DNA of 64,000 bases from Papio anubis (taxonomy: Eukaryota; Chordata; Mammalia; Primates; Cercopithecidae), in the NCBI RefSeq assembly GCF_008728515.1, contig NC_044985.1:77352155-77416154 (forward strand). The letters run 5' to 3'. The notes beneath the pieces are model-generated. The model was given only the letters and a program-made list of their open reading frames with translations. It made no database searches and had not been told where the DNA came from. This document shows, in pieces, positions 27,465 to 39,915 of this stretch. Made by a program: the position numbers and the translations under genes. Position 1 is the stretch's first letter; each line of letters begins with the position of its first letter.

Positions 27465-27905
27465 TTTCTACTGCTCGTGTAAGAAATTACAATAAATTTA
27501 GTGACATAAATGAATTCTCTCACAGTTCTGGAAATCAGAAGTTCTAAATCAGTTTCACTGAGTTAATGGCAAGACTTGTTCCTTGTAGTGGCTCTGAGGT
27601 GAAAATCCTTTTATTGGCCTTGCCTAGCTTCTAAAGTTTCATTTCTTACATTTCTGGGCTTACCCCTTCTTCCACCTTCGAAGTCAGCAGTATAACATCT
27701 TTAAATCACTACCTCCCTCTTAACATCTCTTCTATCTTTCTAATTCCTTCCCTCTTATAAGGACTCCTTTGATTACATCAGAACCACCCATATAATCCAA
27801 GACAACCTTTCTGTCCCAAGGTCCTTCATCACACTGGCAGTCTCTTTTCCCATATAAATTAACACTAGTTTCTTTGGATTAGGGCAAGGACATGGCATAT
27901 TTATG
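27465..27905 (-). mobile_element. MaLR LTR, MLT1-like (antisense)
   Basis: Order of words: 'gtaagaaattacaataaatt', 'tctctcacagttctggaaat', 'ttataaggactcctttgatt', 'cccatataatccaagacaac' and 'tttggattagggcaaggaca'. This is the antisense arrangement seen in MLT1-related LTRs. Confidence 0.6.
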
Positions 27906-28186
27906 GCCTACCATAAATCTTTAATATTAGAAATCATTATATATATTTTATGCATAATTTATACATATTTTAGATTACTTATGAAAATATAATTGAAACT
28001 CTTTCTACTAAAACATTTGACTTTCACTCAAATCTTGATATTTACTTAGTAGGCACTTATTTTAATGATACCATAAAACCATTATTAATACTACTAATAT
28101 TTCATCATATTCCATAGGTTCAGCCTTTTGAGAAATGTTTAAGATGTTAAATACTTATATTTAGATGACTTAGATGACAGAGCAAA

Positions 28187-28458
28187 ATTTTCTTTTTTTT
28201 TTTTTTTAGGCAGTCTTACTCTGTAGCCCAGGCTGGAGTGCACTGGCATGATCTAGGCTCACTACAACTCTGCCTCCTGGGTTCAAGTGATTCTCCTGCC
28301 TTCCTGCCTCAGCAGCCCGAATAGCTGGGATTATAGGCACGCACCACCATGCCCGGCTAATTTTTGTATTTTTAGTAGAGACAGGGTTTCACCCCATTGG
28401 CCAGGCTGGTCTTGAACTCCAACCTCAAGTGATCCTCCCGCCTTGGCCTCCCAGAGCG
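28187..28458 (-). mobile_element. Alu (AluS/J-type), inverted, 5' truncated
   Basis: Poly(T) head then the right and left arms, stopping in 'ggcctccca', so about 35 bases of the Alu 5' end are absent. An 8-bp target duplication CAGAGCAA is at 28178-28185 and 28459-28466. A small duplication ('ttctcctgccttcctgcctc') lies in the right arm. Confidence 0.93.
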
Positions 28459-30999
28459 CAGAGCAACTTGGGCTGGGATAAGCTTGCATGACTTGTTTCT
28501 AACCTACTTGGTGGCCAGTTGAGTTTGCACCTGTAGTCAGCTAGTAGTCTATGGTCATATTCATATATACAGTGGTCAGCTTGGTTCTTGAAAAGGTTGA
28601 TGGAAGTAACTGGGCCACTCATCTTCAGAAAAATTTTTGGGGTTTTCACATGGAGGTGATCATCGAGTTTAATAGAGTAGCAAAAGATGGCATGTCCCAC
28701 TGCAGAGCGCAGGTATGTTTCATGTCTCTGCTTGCATCATGAATACTATTATACCATTTACTAAAGTGAATTATATGGCCAAATCCAGATTAAAGGCAAT
28801 AAATTCAGAAATAGAAAGCTCTTGATGGAACACAGCTCTTGATCGTTTCAAAGTCAAATGACAAACAGGTGTGCACACTGGAATTGTAGACATTTTTGCA
28901 ATCTACCACACTTAGGATGTTGATTCCTAAACCAATTATGTCAAAGGTAATTGTATTACCATTATCATCTGAGTCAAATACAAGGGTTATTCAAATACTG
29001 GAATAGAGTTGGCATTATTTTTTCAAGGTAAAAGTTTAAGGAGCTAGCAAAAAACTTGGGCTGGCAATGGTGCCTATTCTCTTCATCCCTCCCTAAACAT
29101 TCAAAGAGTATGTGATCTAACAAATCATTTAGAAGCTCTTACCAAGAACTTTTAATCTGAAGTCTAGGAAACAAACATCATATTTAGATGTGGAAAATTC
29201 CTATGATATAGTTCCAAAAATGTTTTCAATTATTTCCTATTATCTTGATTCTGGTCCTTCCTAATAATCTTCAAATTGCCTATAACTTACCAGTAAATAT
29301 CAGTAATCCAATATTTGTTGTTTTCCTTACTTTTTGATACATTTCTTAATTGAAATATTTTATCTGTATTTTTCTCAATAGCTGACCTAAATTTTATAGC
29401 TCATTCTGTTGTAATCCAACACTGAATAAAAATTTGAAATATTTACAAATCCTGCATAGATTGATGGGCTTTACACGTGAAATCCTACGTATTGGATGTT
29501 TATGGGAGCTTCTTTAGTGTTAATATCTATAAATATGTAAAAGGACATGTAGGGATCCCTGATTTTAGCCTGTTAAAAACAAGCATTAAGATCAATTTAA
29601 TTTGTAAGATGATAAGACAAGACAAAACAATATAATAAGACAAAAAAGAAAACACCTGTATGTTTTCTTTTTGCACCTGTTTTACATGATATTCAGTTGC
29701 TGATGTTTCGGTTAAAATCATGAACATGGAAGCTGTATGATCTTTAAGTTTTGCTGTTATGTTTATGAAATAGATCACTGTTTCAAAAATCCAGAAGACT
29801 CAATCCCATTGAGCAGTGACTACTATCCTGACTAGATCATTGTAATGTGTACAATAATTAAAATGTTCAGATCGGGTTTGTTCTCTGCTAGATAGTAACA
29901 AAGCTTTATAGATATCTATAGTTAACCTCTATTGATGTAAATTATGAGCTTTTAGGGATCTTGCCATTGTTTACCATGCAATTCTCTTAAAAGATGTCTG
30001 AAGCAGCATAGATTAAAGAGTATATACAGCAAGACTTGTAGCCATAGTCATTCAGTATGGAAAAATAAATAGATGCTAACAGTGACATGCAGAAGTCATT
30101 TATTTTTTGTTCACTATAAATTATTTATTTTTTTCCCTTGTTAGGTATAGGAAGGCCATTTATGGCATCAAATAATTTTCTCAGAATGAGCTCAGGCTCT
30201 CAGTGGAGCTACCAGGCCAACCTATGAAAGGTGGAAGATATTATCGATTTTCTCAACATCCACCTACTATTATTGTCTCCAAGGTTAGCTGAAGAGATGT
30301 AGTGAAATTCTACCCCAAATGAGAACATAATGGAGACTAGACCTTTGGGTCGTGTCATTATATTTCAAGTATCAGGGCTTCGCCTCTACTAGTTCCTTTG
30401 TTACATCTGTTCCTAGAGTGCTTTCTTTTTTGTGGTTCTTATAAGGTCCCTGATATTACCTTTGCCAACATCAAGGGCGGAATCACAATAGAAAGCATAG
30501 ACGTGTAGCTCAGCAGTGGAAAGTTACTTAAAATAGAACTATTATTTTAAAATTGACATAAGAACCACAGTTTCAATTTATTTTGGACTTGAACACTAAA
30601 GTCTTCTGCTTGTATTTCTTTCCTATCTGTCTATCTATCAATTTTGATATGTATATCACAATTTATTTTGTCAATTCAAAGTATATCTAACCATAATCTG
30701 AATTCATCTTAAAGACATTTATAAATTTATAATTTTTAAAATTGAGAAACTTTCATAGCTGCAAGAGACTAAGTAGAATTAGTGCCAAGTATTGGGGAAT
30801 TTCTATTGTCATGGGTCAAAACCTCACATTTATTTCCCTAATTACTTCTTCCAGTAGTCTCTGCTCTAGTTCTATATAGCAGGCCCTGTATTTCAGGACC
30901 CAGAATTTTTCTTTCCTCAGGCAGCTCTTGTTACCAACTGTTAAATCAGAAATTATGCAGGATTTGAGATATTACCCTGTTAATATAACTGCCACAATT
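28459..30999. other. unassigned DNA
   Basis: A 92-codon minus-strand frame (28425-28700) starts here and runs into the Alu. It has no known motif and I do not call it a gene. A pyrimidine stretch ending in TTAG near 30145-30151 and other splice-like motifs occur without a supporting frame. The rest is AT-rich. Confidence 0.45.
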
Positions 31000-31004
31000 T
31001 TATA

Positions 31005-31205
31005 AACACATATGTACACACAAACACACACACACATATAGATATGTACACACATACATGTATATATATATGGATTCCTGCATATATATGTATATATATA
31101 GTATATATGAAGTGTATCTAAAATATATAAATCTCTATATATGCGTGTATATGTCTATCTCTGTTTTTGTCAATCTATATCTATTAATATGAACGCTATA
31201 CTTCT
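31005..31205. repeat. (CA)n/(TATG)n compound simple repeat
   Basis: Alternating CA, TA and TG dinucleotide stretches with short interruptions, including 'caaacacacacacacatata' and 'tatatatatatgg'. Confidence 0.85.
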
Positions 31206-31760
31206 AGATCAGAGAACAGACCTTTTATTTACTCATATCTAGAACAATCTTAGAAGCAGTGGCTGCCCATGCACTAATTCTCCACAGAGTGAAAAAATGG
31301 TAGCAAAATGTACATGCTCTGTCCCCTGTACATGCAGGGCTTTTGCACCAGACAAAATGCATCTGAGAATTACAAAACCCGGAACTTATTTAGGAAAGCT
31401 GGTACATTACACCATTCTCCCTCTGAAGAAGAGTGAGGGAGGCCTTTGTTCTGGAATGTAAGCACATCCTGTCTGAGAAAGAGTGAAGGAAGGGGGCTGA
31501 GGAGGTCTTTAACTCTCTTTTACTACTCTAAAATATAAACAAATGACTTGGGATTCATTATCCTTAGAACATAAGCAAAAGGATTCAAGGAAGAAGCAAT
31601 TTTACTTTTCATTGACAAGAAAAAAAAAATTCTGACTTCAAAGGCATGCTTGCCATGCAACCTTCTTTAAATCAAGATACCAGTACTCTTTGCTCTGAAA
31701 GCCCTGACCATGCAGAAACATGCAAATATTCATGAAGCCTTATTATCCAACACCACCATA
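31206..31760. other. unassigned DNA
   Basis: Slightly richer in GC than the surroundings (for example around 31310-31500) but with no coding frame or repeat that I can name. Confidence 0.45.
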
Positions 31761-31765
31761 ATGTG

Positions 31766-32327
31766 TGTAATGGTTAATAATGAGTGTCAACTTGATTAGA
31801 TTGAAGGATGCAAAGTATTGTTCCTGGATGTGTCTGTGAGGGTGTTGCCAAAGGAAATTAAAATTTGAGTCAGTGGGCTGGGAAAGGCAGACCCACCCTC
31901 AATCTGGGTGGGCATGATCTAATCAGTTGCCAGTGTGGCTAGAATAAAGCAGGCAGAAGAACGTGGAAGGACTTGACTTGGTGAATCGTCTGGCCTTCAT
32001 CTTTCTCCCATGTTGGATGCTTCCTGCCCCAAATATAAGAACTCCAGGTTCTTCAACTTTTGGACTCTTGGACTTATACCAGGGATTTGTGATTTGTCAT
32101 GGCCTCTTGAGCCTTTTGCCACAGACTGAAGGGGGCACTTTTTTGGCTTCCCTGCTTTTTAGGTTTTGGGACTCAGACTCGGTTCCTTCTGAGTCCTAAA
32201 GGCCAGCTTGCAGATGGCCTACTGTTGGACTTCACCTTGTGATCTTTTGAATCAATTCTCCCAACAAATCCCCCTTCATATATACACATATCCTATTCTG
32301 TCTACTTAGAGAAGCCAGACCAATACA
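31766..32327 (+). mobile_element. solo LTR of ERVL, MLT2A type
   Basis: Begins TGTAATGG and ends 'accaataca', with the MLT2A order 'tgagtgtcaacttgattaga', 'tgtctgtgagggtgttgcca', 'agaataaagcaggcagaaga', 'ttcatctttctcccatgttg' and 'cttcaccttgtgatcttttg'. Identical 5-bp repeats ATGTG at 31761-31765 and 32328-32332 are the target duplication expected for ERVL integration, so this is a complete solo LTR of about 562 bp. The 78-codon plus-strand frame at 31963-32199 is an incidental opening inside it. Confidence 0.93.
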
Positions 32328-32332
32328 ATGTG

Positions 32333-33552
32333 CTTCCTCATATATTCACCAATCCTGGGATTATAAACTCCAATAAATCTCTCTCTTCTTTTAAACTATG
32401 GTCCTCAAATTAATAGCACGTCTTTTCTTCTATCATCCTGAGCAGCTAACAAACAGTTTTCAATAATTTTAAACAATTCTCAAAAGATAACAAGAGCCAG
32501 TACCTTCAAATGGTTGGTGATTTCTTCTTTATAAAAGACATCCTCAATGAAAGGAAAGTCAAAGTGTGAAAATAGTATGACCAAGACAAAACAAGTATGG
32601 GATAAAGAACAAATTCAGCACCCAACAATTTATGCTGCCAAAGGTTCCTTCATTTCAGCCTTGCCTGATAGTAGATCCTCCTCCTACCCAATGACTTTTA
32701 TTACTGAAAATGTAATTTTGCATTGTACAGCCTCCACAAGTTTTGATATGGAAAGCTTTAAATGTTGTTCTAAGTGTTTAAACAGTGTTCTTTGTCTTTC
32801 CTTTTTCTTTTCATATTATTTTAATTTAGAACTAGAAAACATCTTGGAAGAAATAAAAAGGAAGAAACCACAAAGTATTCAGCAACCTTTCACTCCATGA
32901 GCTTCTCAAACCCTCACTTGTTCACTCATCCCTAAGATGGAAAACACTCCTCGAAAACATATTCAGCTACCAGCAATTATGTTATTAATAGGAATATGAA
33001 CCAATTACATAGAAAATCCAATGAATCCCATTATAGCAAATCTTATTGCTGTTGCCATGGCAATCTTCTGAAATTCTTTTCTATCAGGTTCGGAGCATCT
33101 TTTAACCAGCTGAACTGAGTCTTTTACAAGCTGCCAACTTGGCTCAACAAACTGCATTACATGATCCATGATTGCCTGAACCAGTTAAGATGCCCAAACC
33201 ATGTTCTTTCATTTGAGGAGACAATCAAATATTTTTGAACAGGATTGTGTCCATAATGGTAATTTATAATAATTATTTCAGTGGCAATTGGGTCAAAATA
33301 TTAATGTGGATAGATAGGAGACCAGGAAAACACGGCAGAGAATATTGCAATAATCTAGGTGTAAGACCATACATACATAAATCGTTGTAGCAATTAAAGT
33401 AATAAAAAGAAGACTTTGAAAGTAGGAGAAATTTGAAAATAGTAACTTATACACGAGTTTTCAAGTATGGGAATAGTTAAAATTCAAAATCAACGACACT
33501 TATGTGGTGAGGATAATGAAAATATCCTTGATTAAAAGTAAAGTAAAAAAAG
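32333..33552. other. unassigned DNA with one exon-like segment
   Basis: Includes a 117-codon frame (32547-32900) whose last part follows a good splice-acceptor-like motif; discussed as a finding. No promoter, repeat or domain supports a gene. Confidence 0.45.
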
Positions 33553-34512
33553 AGAACCCAGAAATAAATCCATGTATTTACAGTCAACCTGTTTTAGACA
33601 AAGTTGACAAAAATATACATTGTGGAAACATACATCTCTTCAATAAATGGTATTGTAAAAACAGGATATCCATATGCAGATGAATAAAATTAAACCCCCA
33701 TTTCTTGCCATACAAAAATTAAATCAAAATAGATTAAAGACTTAAATCTAAGGGTGGAAACTATAAAACTACTAGAAGAATACATTGGGGAAATGCTTCA
33801 AGACATTTGTCTGAGCAAAGATGTCTTGAGTAAGACCTCAAGAGCACAGGGACTCAAAGCAAAAATGGACAAATGAGATCCCATCAAGCTTACAAGCTTT
33901 TGCATAACACAGGAAACGATTAACAGAATGAAGGACAATCTACAGAATGGAAAGAAATATTTTTAAACTATTCAAATGGCAAGGAGTTGGTCAACAGGTA
34001 TATGAAAACATGCTTAACATAACCAATCATGAGAGAAATATAAATCAAATGGCTTTTATCCAAAAGTGAGAAAATAAAAAAAGCTAGCACGGATGTGAAG
34101 AAAAATGAATCTTTGTACACTGTTGGTAGGAATGTAAATTACTAAAACCACCATAGAAAACAATATGGAGGTTCCCCTAAAAACTATAAATAGAACTACT
34201 TTATGATCCAGAAATCCCACTGCTGAATATAAATTCAATGAAAATAAATCAGTATATTAAAGAGATATCTGCATTCTCATTTTTATTGCAGCACTATTCA
34301 CAATAGCCAAATTATTGAATGAAACTAAGTGCCCATCAACAGATACAAAGATAATGTCATATATATCCATAATAGAATATTATTCAGCCATAAAAATAAT
34401 AAAATTCTGTCATTTGTAGCAACACTGATGGAATTCGAGGTCAATATGTTAAATAAAATAAGCCAGACAAAAGGACAAATATCACATGTTCTTACCATAT
34501 ATGGGAGTTAAG
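33553..34512 (+). mobile_element. L1 (L1PB/L1MA-type) ORF2 3' end, upstream part
   Basis: Starts 'agaacccagaaataaatcca' in the C-terminal third of ORF2 and runs through 'tccatatgcagatgaataaa', 'tattgcagcactattcacaa' and 'gaatattattcagccataaa' towards the 3' UTR. 5' truncated and with frame breaks. The element continues beyond the Alu inserted at 34525. Confidence 0.9.
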
Positions 34513-34524
34513 AAAAGTGATCTA

Positions 34525-34778
34525 CGGAGGCCAAGGTGGGCAGATCACGAGGTCTGCAGATCGAGACCATCCTAGCTAACACGGTGAAACCCTGTCTCCA
34601 CTAAAAATACAAAAAAAGAAAAAAAAGAAAAAAAAAAATTAGCCGGGCGTGGTGTCCCAGCTACTCGGGAGGCAGGAGAATGGCGTGAACCCAGGAGGCG
34701 GGGTTTGCAGTGAGCCAAGATCGCGCCACTGTACTCCAGCCTGGGCGACAGAGTGAGACTCCGTCCCCCCGCGCCAAA
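34525..34778 (+). mobile_element. Alu (AluY-type), 5' truncated, inserted in L1
   Basis: Begins within the left arm at 'cggaggccaaggtgggcaga' (about 40 bases missing), middle linker expanded to an A/AAAG-rich run, right arm lacking a short piece after 'gcgtggtg'. Target duplication AAAAGTGATCTA at 34513-34524 and 34779-34790 is perfect and lies in the host L1. Confidence 0.95.
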
Positions 34779-34790
34779 AAAAGTGATCTA

Positions 34791-35125
34791 ATGAAAGTAA
34801 AGAGTAGATTGATGGTTATCAAAGGCTGAGAAAGGTATTGGGAAGGGTGGGTCAAGAGGAGCTGGTTAATAGGCACAAAAATACAATTACTAGAAATTAG
34901 CTCCAGTGTTCAGTAGCACAATAGAGTGACTACATTTAATAATAATTTATTGCATGTATATTTCAAGATAATTAGAGAATAGACATGACATGTTTCTAAC
35001 ACAAAGAAATGAGAAGTGTTTGAGGTAATAGATATCTCAATACCCAGATTTAATCATTGCACATTGTGCACTTGTATCAAAATATCACATGTACCCCATA
35101 AATGTATACAGGGAAAGGGGAGTTT
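34791..35125 (+). mobile_element. L1 3' UTR, downstream part of the split element
   Basis: 'gattgatggttatcaaaggc', 'gtagcacaatagagtgacta', 'aataatttattgcatgtata' and 'tatcacatgtaccccataaa' are the 3' UTR and end of the same L1 that precedes the Alu. Confidence 0.9.
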
Positions 35126-35778
35126 ATTTAAGAAATATTATGTTTTGAATTCTTGTTAGAATAGCTGTGTAAAATGGTACAATATTCTAGACTGTCACTA
35201 TGAGAACACTGGGCTTAATTAATCTTGGGTATGGCAAATAAAATTATATTTATGATTTTTCTATTAGAACCCCTAATTTGTCTCTGCTCTTCTTTACTTA
35301 ATGAAGCCATATTTCTGGTGGTAACCTAGTCTCATAGACAAGAATGACACACCTTTCTTATGAAGTTTTCACTACTGTGACATTGTTTTCAGGAACGTTA
35401 ATTGTCAAAGGTGGCATCAAAACTTCACAGCTCTTCACTTAGCCTCTGAAATCTTTCAATGTATTTTCTGTGTGTGTTCCAGATTATATATCTTTTTGTC
35501 TTAAGAAACTTATTCTACATAGTTCAACTTTATTCCATTAGAGATATTATATTATAAGCTCTGCCTAATTCAGTGAATTAGTAGTATATTCATGTTTAGT
35601 GAATCAATACAATTGCACATCTAATCATAGTTTTTTTTTCCTGTGCAATTTTAATGCATTTTACAGATGAATAGAAAACTGTACTTCTAATATTAATTAA
35701 TGACCATTTGTTCTTTTTAATTGTTATCACAAAAAATGTTTTTAATAATCATTGTCTGCTTAGCTTTTCTGTAATACA
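35126..35778. other. AT-rich DNA, no gene seen
   Basis: No gene or named repeat recognised. Confidence 0.5.
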
Positions 35779-35912
35779 GGGGTCACAATCTGATATCAAC
35801 ATATACCTTTACATTTATTTGCAGGGGTCACAATCTGATGTCAACATATACCTTTACATTTATTTGCAGGGGTCACAATCTGATATCAACATATACCTTT
35901 ACATTTATTTGC
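35779..35912. repeat. 45-bp minisatellite, three copies
   Basis: Three head-to-tail units start at 35779, 35824 and 35869 with 'ggggtcacaatctgat' and end 'tacatttatttgc'. Only one base differs across all three (G for A in copy 2, in 'gatgtcaac'). Since 45 is a multiple of three, a 72-codon frame stays open with a 15-residue repeat beginning GSQSD; I do not consider it a gene. Confidence 0.98.
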
Positions 35913-38900
35913 TTGTATTTTCATAGAATTTTATGTGAATTATAGGCATTAAATCTTAAAGCTTTAAAACTCCCTAAGAAGGTGTAACTAATATGATGTT
36001 ATAATTGAAGAGCAAGCATATATACAACCTTGAGCTAATCTAATTTTCCAATTTATTTAAAAAGATTTAAAGCAATTAGACTCATGTTAATAAGTAAGCT
36101 TATCTTTAGAACTCCCCCGATAATACAGTATGGTGCATATCTGTATGTGGTATCTAGAAGCTTTTAGCAATCTCAGGATCACAAGTCCTTATTTTTTTTC
36201 CAGTGGCTATATTTGTTTGAATAGACAGATGTAACAAGGGTGAGCATATACATGATATGTAGGAAGTTTAACTTTTTATAGATGGTACTATAATGGTCAA
36301 ACTGTCCAAATCGATAAACTTTCATATTTTTCAGACTATAGACTACTTAGACCAGGTAAAATGCATATGCCAAATGATTTAACCTGGGGATGAAGATGTT
36401 TTCCCATGAAGGGGAGGGGATAAACATAAGAACTTCATGTTCCTGGTTAAAATACTTAATATAGCTCTCTCTTTCAATGTCACACCGTCTTTTTGACTTT
36501 TGTTGTAGATTTAACTGTGAAGTTGGGGAGAAAATACACATTGTACTCTGTGTTATGAGAATATGCAATAATCTTCCTTGGGTTAGATTTTGAGAGACCC
36601 TGGATTTAAAGAGAAAACATTTTTATGAGTAATAGTCTTGATGTTGGAAATCCATAAGGATAACTAGATCATAATGATGAATAAACTCATAGTAAAGTTA
36701 GCACAAAATGAAAGTTTATCAATTTATATTTTTGAGATAGAAAAATAGTTTGCATAAATTAAGGCACAGGTTTAGAAATATTTTATAATATTTTTCAACT
36801 GCATGTAATTTTTTTTTACAAATATTAAACTAAATGAACTAAGAGAGAATTAAATATACATCTATTTGTAAGAACACTTCCTACTTTTGAAATACTTTAT
36901 TTGTGGAAGTAACTTTAAGGGACAAATATGAAGAATGCCGTGGAAGGAACCTTATGATAAGTCATCTATTTTTCTGTAATCTGCCTTATTGTTTATCTTG
37001 TTAAGAAACTTGTTGAGCAATTCTGCTGCATCTACCAGCACCTGACAGGAGTATCATCAGTCATTGCAGAGGTTGTGGCCTACAAACTCTTTTACGGGAT
37101 TCAGGAGGGATGCGGATTTAAATTTTAAACTGGTTTCTGTCAGTGTGACAAATGAACACCAGAAAATTGTAGGACAACTGTAGAATGTCGAAATGCATGC
37201 CAAGGTAATGGGCCAATCTTCAAGTGGAATCAACCAAAATAGCCTTAAAATCGCTCCAGTTTATGCCATTATTTTCATTCTATGTCCAAGGCATAAGAAC
37301 AGCATATTATTATTTTTTTAACACTGCATTATATTAAGAGGTTGAATAATTCATTCCTGAGTAATTCAATCCATAGAATAATAATTTTAACAGCACTGTT
37401 AATAGAGCATTGATTGTTAGCAAAATTTTTTGAAAAGTCCAAATAAGATATTAAGACAAGATATGTAAAACATTTTCTCTTGGGTTATTTTTTTCTGAGT
37501 TTATTTTGTTGGCAGACTGATTGTTGCTTTATTCTTTTATTGGTTTTTATAACACTGATAAGAGTGGTATTCCAAAGTGTGCATTCCTGTCCTGATTTTT
37601 CAAATATGTTTCAGCTAGAAAGAGCTAGAAAAGATTATTGCATTTTGATGAAGTGCATTTTAATAGATCTGGGGACTCTTAACAAAATTAATTGAAGCAG
37701 TCACTGATACGATATGAACTGGAGCACAGTGCAGCCTGCCTCAGGCTTTAGATTCTATACTCAGAAGTCAGAACTAGAAAAGTGCTTGACTTCAAACTTT
37801 TTCAATTCCCATAAGTTTTTTTATTGTACCGTGTACAACAGCTTTAGCTGCATAGTTGTTCTCTTGTAATGAGATCAACATAAATGGTTCAATGTTGGTA
37901 TTTTAAGACAAGTTGCTTTAAGATAGTTGAAATCATATTGTACAGAATTTTAATAAAATGCTCATTGTTTAAAATTTCCAAATTAAATACTTGTCAGAGT
38001 TATTGCAACACAAAGGTGAAGAAATCTTAAAAGCTAATAAGTTTTCCTAAGTATGGTTTAAACATTAATATGTTAAAGGTATATTCAATACTTACCTCCA
38101 TTGGAATCTTAAGTGTTTCACAAAAACATATTCTAATTGTTTAAGAAAAAGAATAAGTTACTTTGCTCTAAAAATGTTGCAGTTAAGTATTTTAGGAATT
38201 TATTCTTTTAGTAAATTTATATCATTTTTAAATCTCAAAATTAATAATTTATAATTTCATAACATGACTCTGGTATCTGCTTTATTTCACAGATAATAAG
38301 GAAAGAAATATATTGCATTGGGGAGAAATATGTGTTTTCTTTTATTAACACCTTTTAATCATTAAGGTAATAAAGACAGTAAGTAAAACCAAGTGTTCAG
38401 ATAATAATAGCACAATTTAATACTTTTCATATATACTCTATGAAAATTTATTCTTTATCTAAATCTATTCTTAATTAGAAATTATAGTTGGCATGATTTA
38501 CAAATTTATTTAAGCATTTAAATGCTATTAAATGTGATTTTGTTACTATACAGTACAGTATAGTACTAAAGGATTGTTCAATGATTTATTATCATTACGT
38601 TGATTTCATTAATATTCTTCAATATGTCAAAATGGAAACTGTACTCAACAATGAAGTAGACCTGGTAAACTGATTTTAGCAACCTAGTACATCTCCAGCC
38701 AGTTCAAATCTGATTGATAGTCAACCTGATATTTTGGAGTCTGAGGAAATAAATTGATCCCCTTCAAAACTATCATGGCACCTACAGAATTATGTTATAT
38801 TACAAGACTGCATTGATAAAATAGCATAGAGTTTGTAAAATGTAACATTTTTCAATTTTATGGAGAAACACTGCTAAGAATAAAATTTTTAAAAAATACA

Positions 38901-39915
38901 CGCACTATAAAAATCTGTATTGGCAGAACTATGCATTGATACACTGAACTAAATACCTTTAAAAAATGTTTTTTTCTTCCCTTAGATTATGCCAGCTTAT
39001 GTAAATGTGAAATATGCACATGAAAGTACAAAAGAACCATGTTTGGGCAATGTTAAAGAAACTGGAATACAAAAAATAAAAATAAAATAATATAACACAA
39101 TATTATATAATATTCACCAGAAATATAGGCTCAAGTAAAACAACTAATGAAGGTAATAAAGTGAAATAGAATATTATATTTTATTCTTCTTTCAAGATAT
39201 TGGAGTTCTGAGCAGAATTATAGCACCTAACACATGAACTGGTTTAGCAAATATTCATTATAATGAAATATAATGATGGTAGTTGCTATAACCAAAGAGG
39301 AGTTACTCTTCTTTTTAAATTCTATGATGATGGTAATTTTGGGAGAGTCAGCTTTATCGTCAAAATTACTCTTGGTAATCAAATAACTAAGCAAAATTAT
39401 TTTTTTGGAAATTCTTAGTCTAAAATCCAATGTAGAAACCACCTAAAATCAAATTACCATTGAAATTTCTAGAAAGCTGCCATGTTGAAGACTTACGTGT
39501 TTTTCTCATACACTTTATATAACTCACCCAAGTTTCCCTTATCCTTGAAAGACATGGCCCTTTAGTTCTGTCTCGCAACAGCTGAGGTAGTTACATTTGC
39601 AGGTTCTACGTGGTATCAAAAAAACATAAAAAAATAAAATGTCCTTAAGTTTTAGAATCACATTCAGCATTACAAGGGAAATATCCAATTCTGTGTGCAA
39701 AGGTTCTGGGCCTGAGGAAATAAACCAACACAATATCAAGCTCATACTTGGGTAAAAACTCAGTGATTACTCTGGAGAAATGCCCAGGTTATTTGCTATT
39801 TTCTATCTTTCAAGGTGTTCCACCTGCCTCTTTTCTAAGTACTTATATATAAAGAAAAGACTATTAAATACAGTTAAATTCATTGCACATGTGATGTAAT
39901 TTCAAAAATAACATT
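35913..39915. other. about 4 kb AT-rich DNA, no gene seen
   Basis: The longest stretch with no repeat that I recognise. Frames of 62-73 codons are of the size expected by chance. A short hairpin (arms TACTATAC / GTATAGTA, 38544-38565) is present. Confidence 0.5.

Noticed and set aside
28452..28712. 10-bp direct repeat CAGAGCGCAG flanking 28462-28702, suggesting an inserted element
   Set aside because: The left copy is partly Alu sequence, and the Alu itself has its own 8-bp target duplication (CAGAGCAA) ending there. The 10-mer match is probably coincidence.
30100..30500. Pyrimidine tract plus TTAG followed by mixed-composition DNA as a spliced exon
   Set aside because: No frame stays open across it, and no donor with matching phase is convincing.
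31963..32199. 78-codon frame as a small gene
   Set aside because: Inside a well-bounded solo MLT2A LTR; coding potential is incidental.
35779..35912. Three spaced repeats as a CRISPR array
   Set aside because: Units are directly tandem with no spacers, in a primate genome.
38544..38565. Hairpin with 8-bp arms TACTATAC / GTATAGTA
   Set aside because: Short, AT-rich and expected by chance in a window of this size; no T-run or other terminator context.
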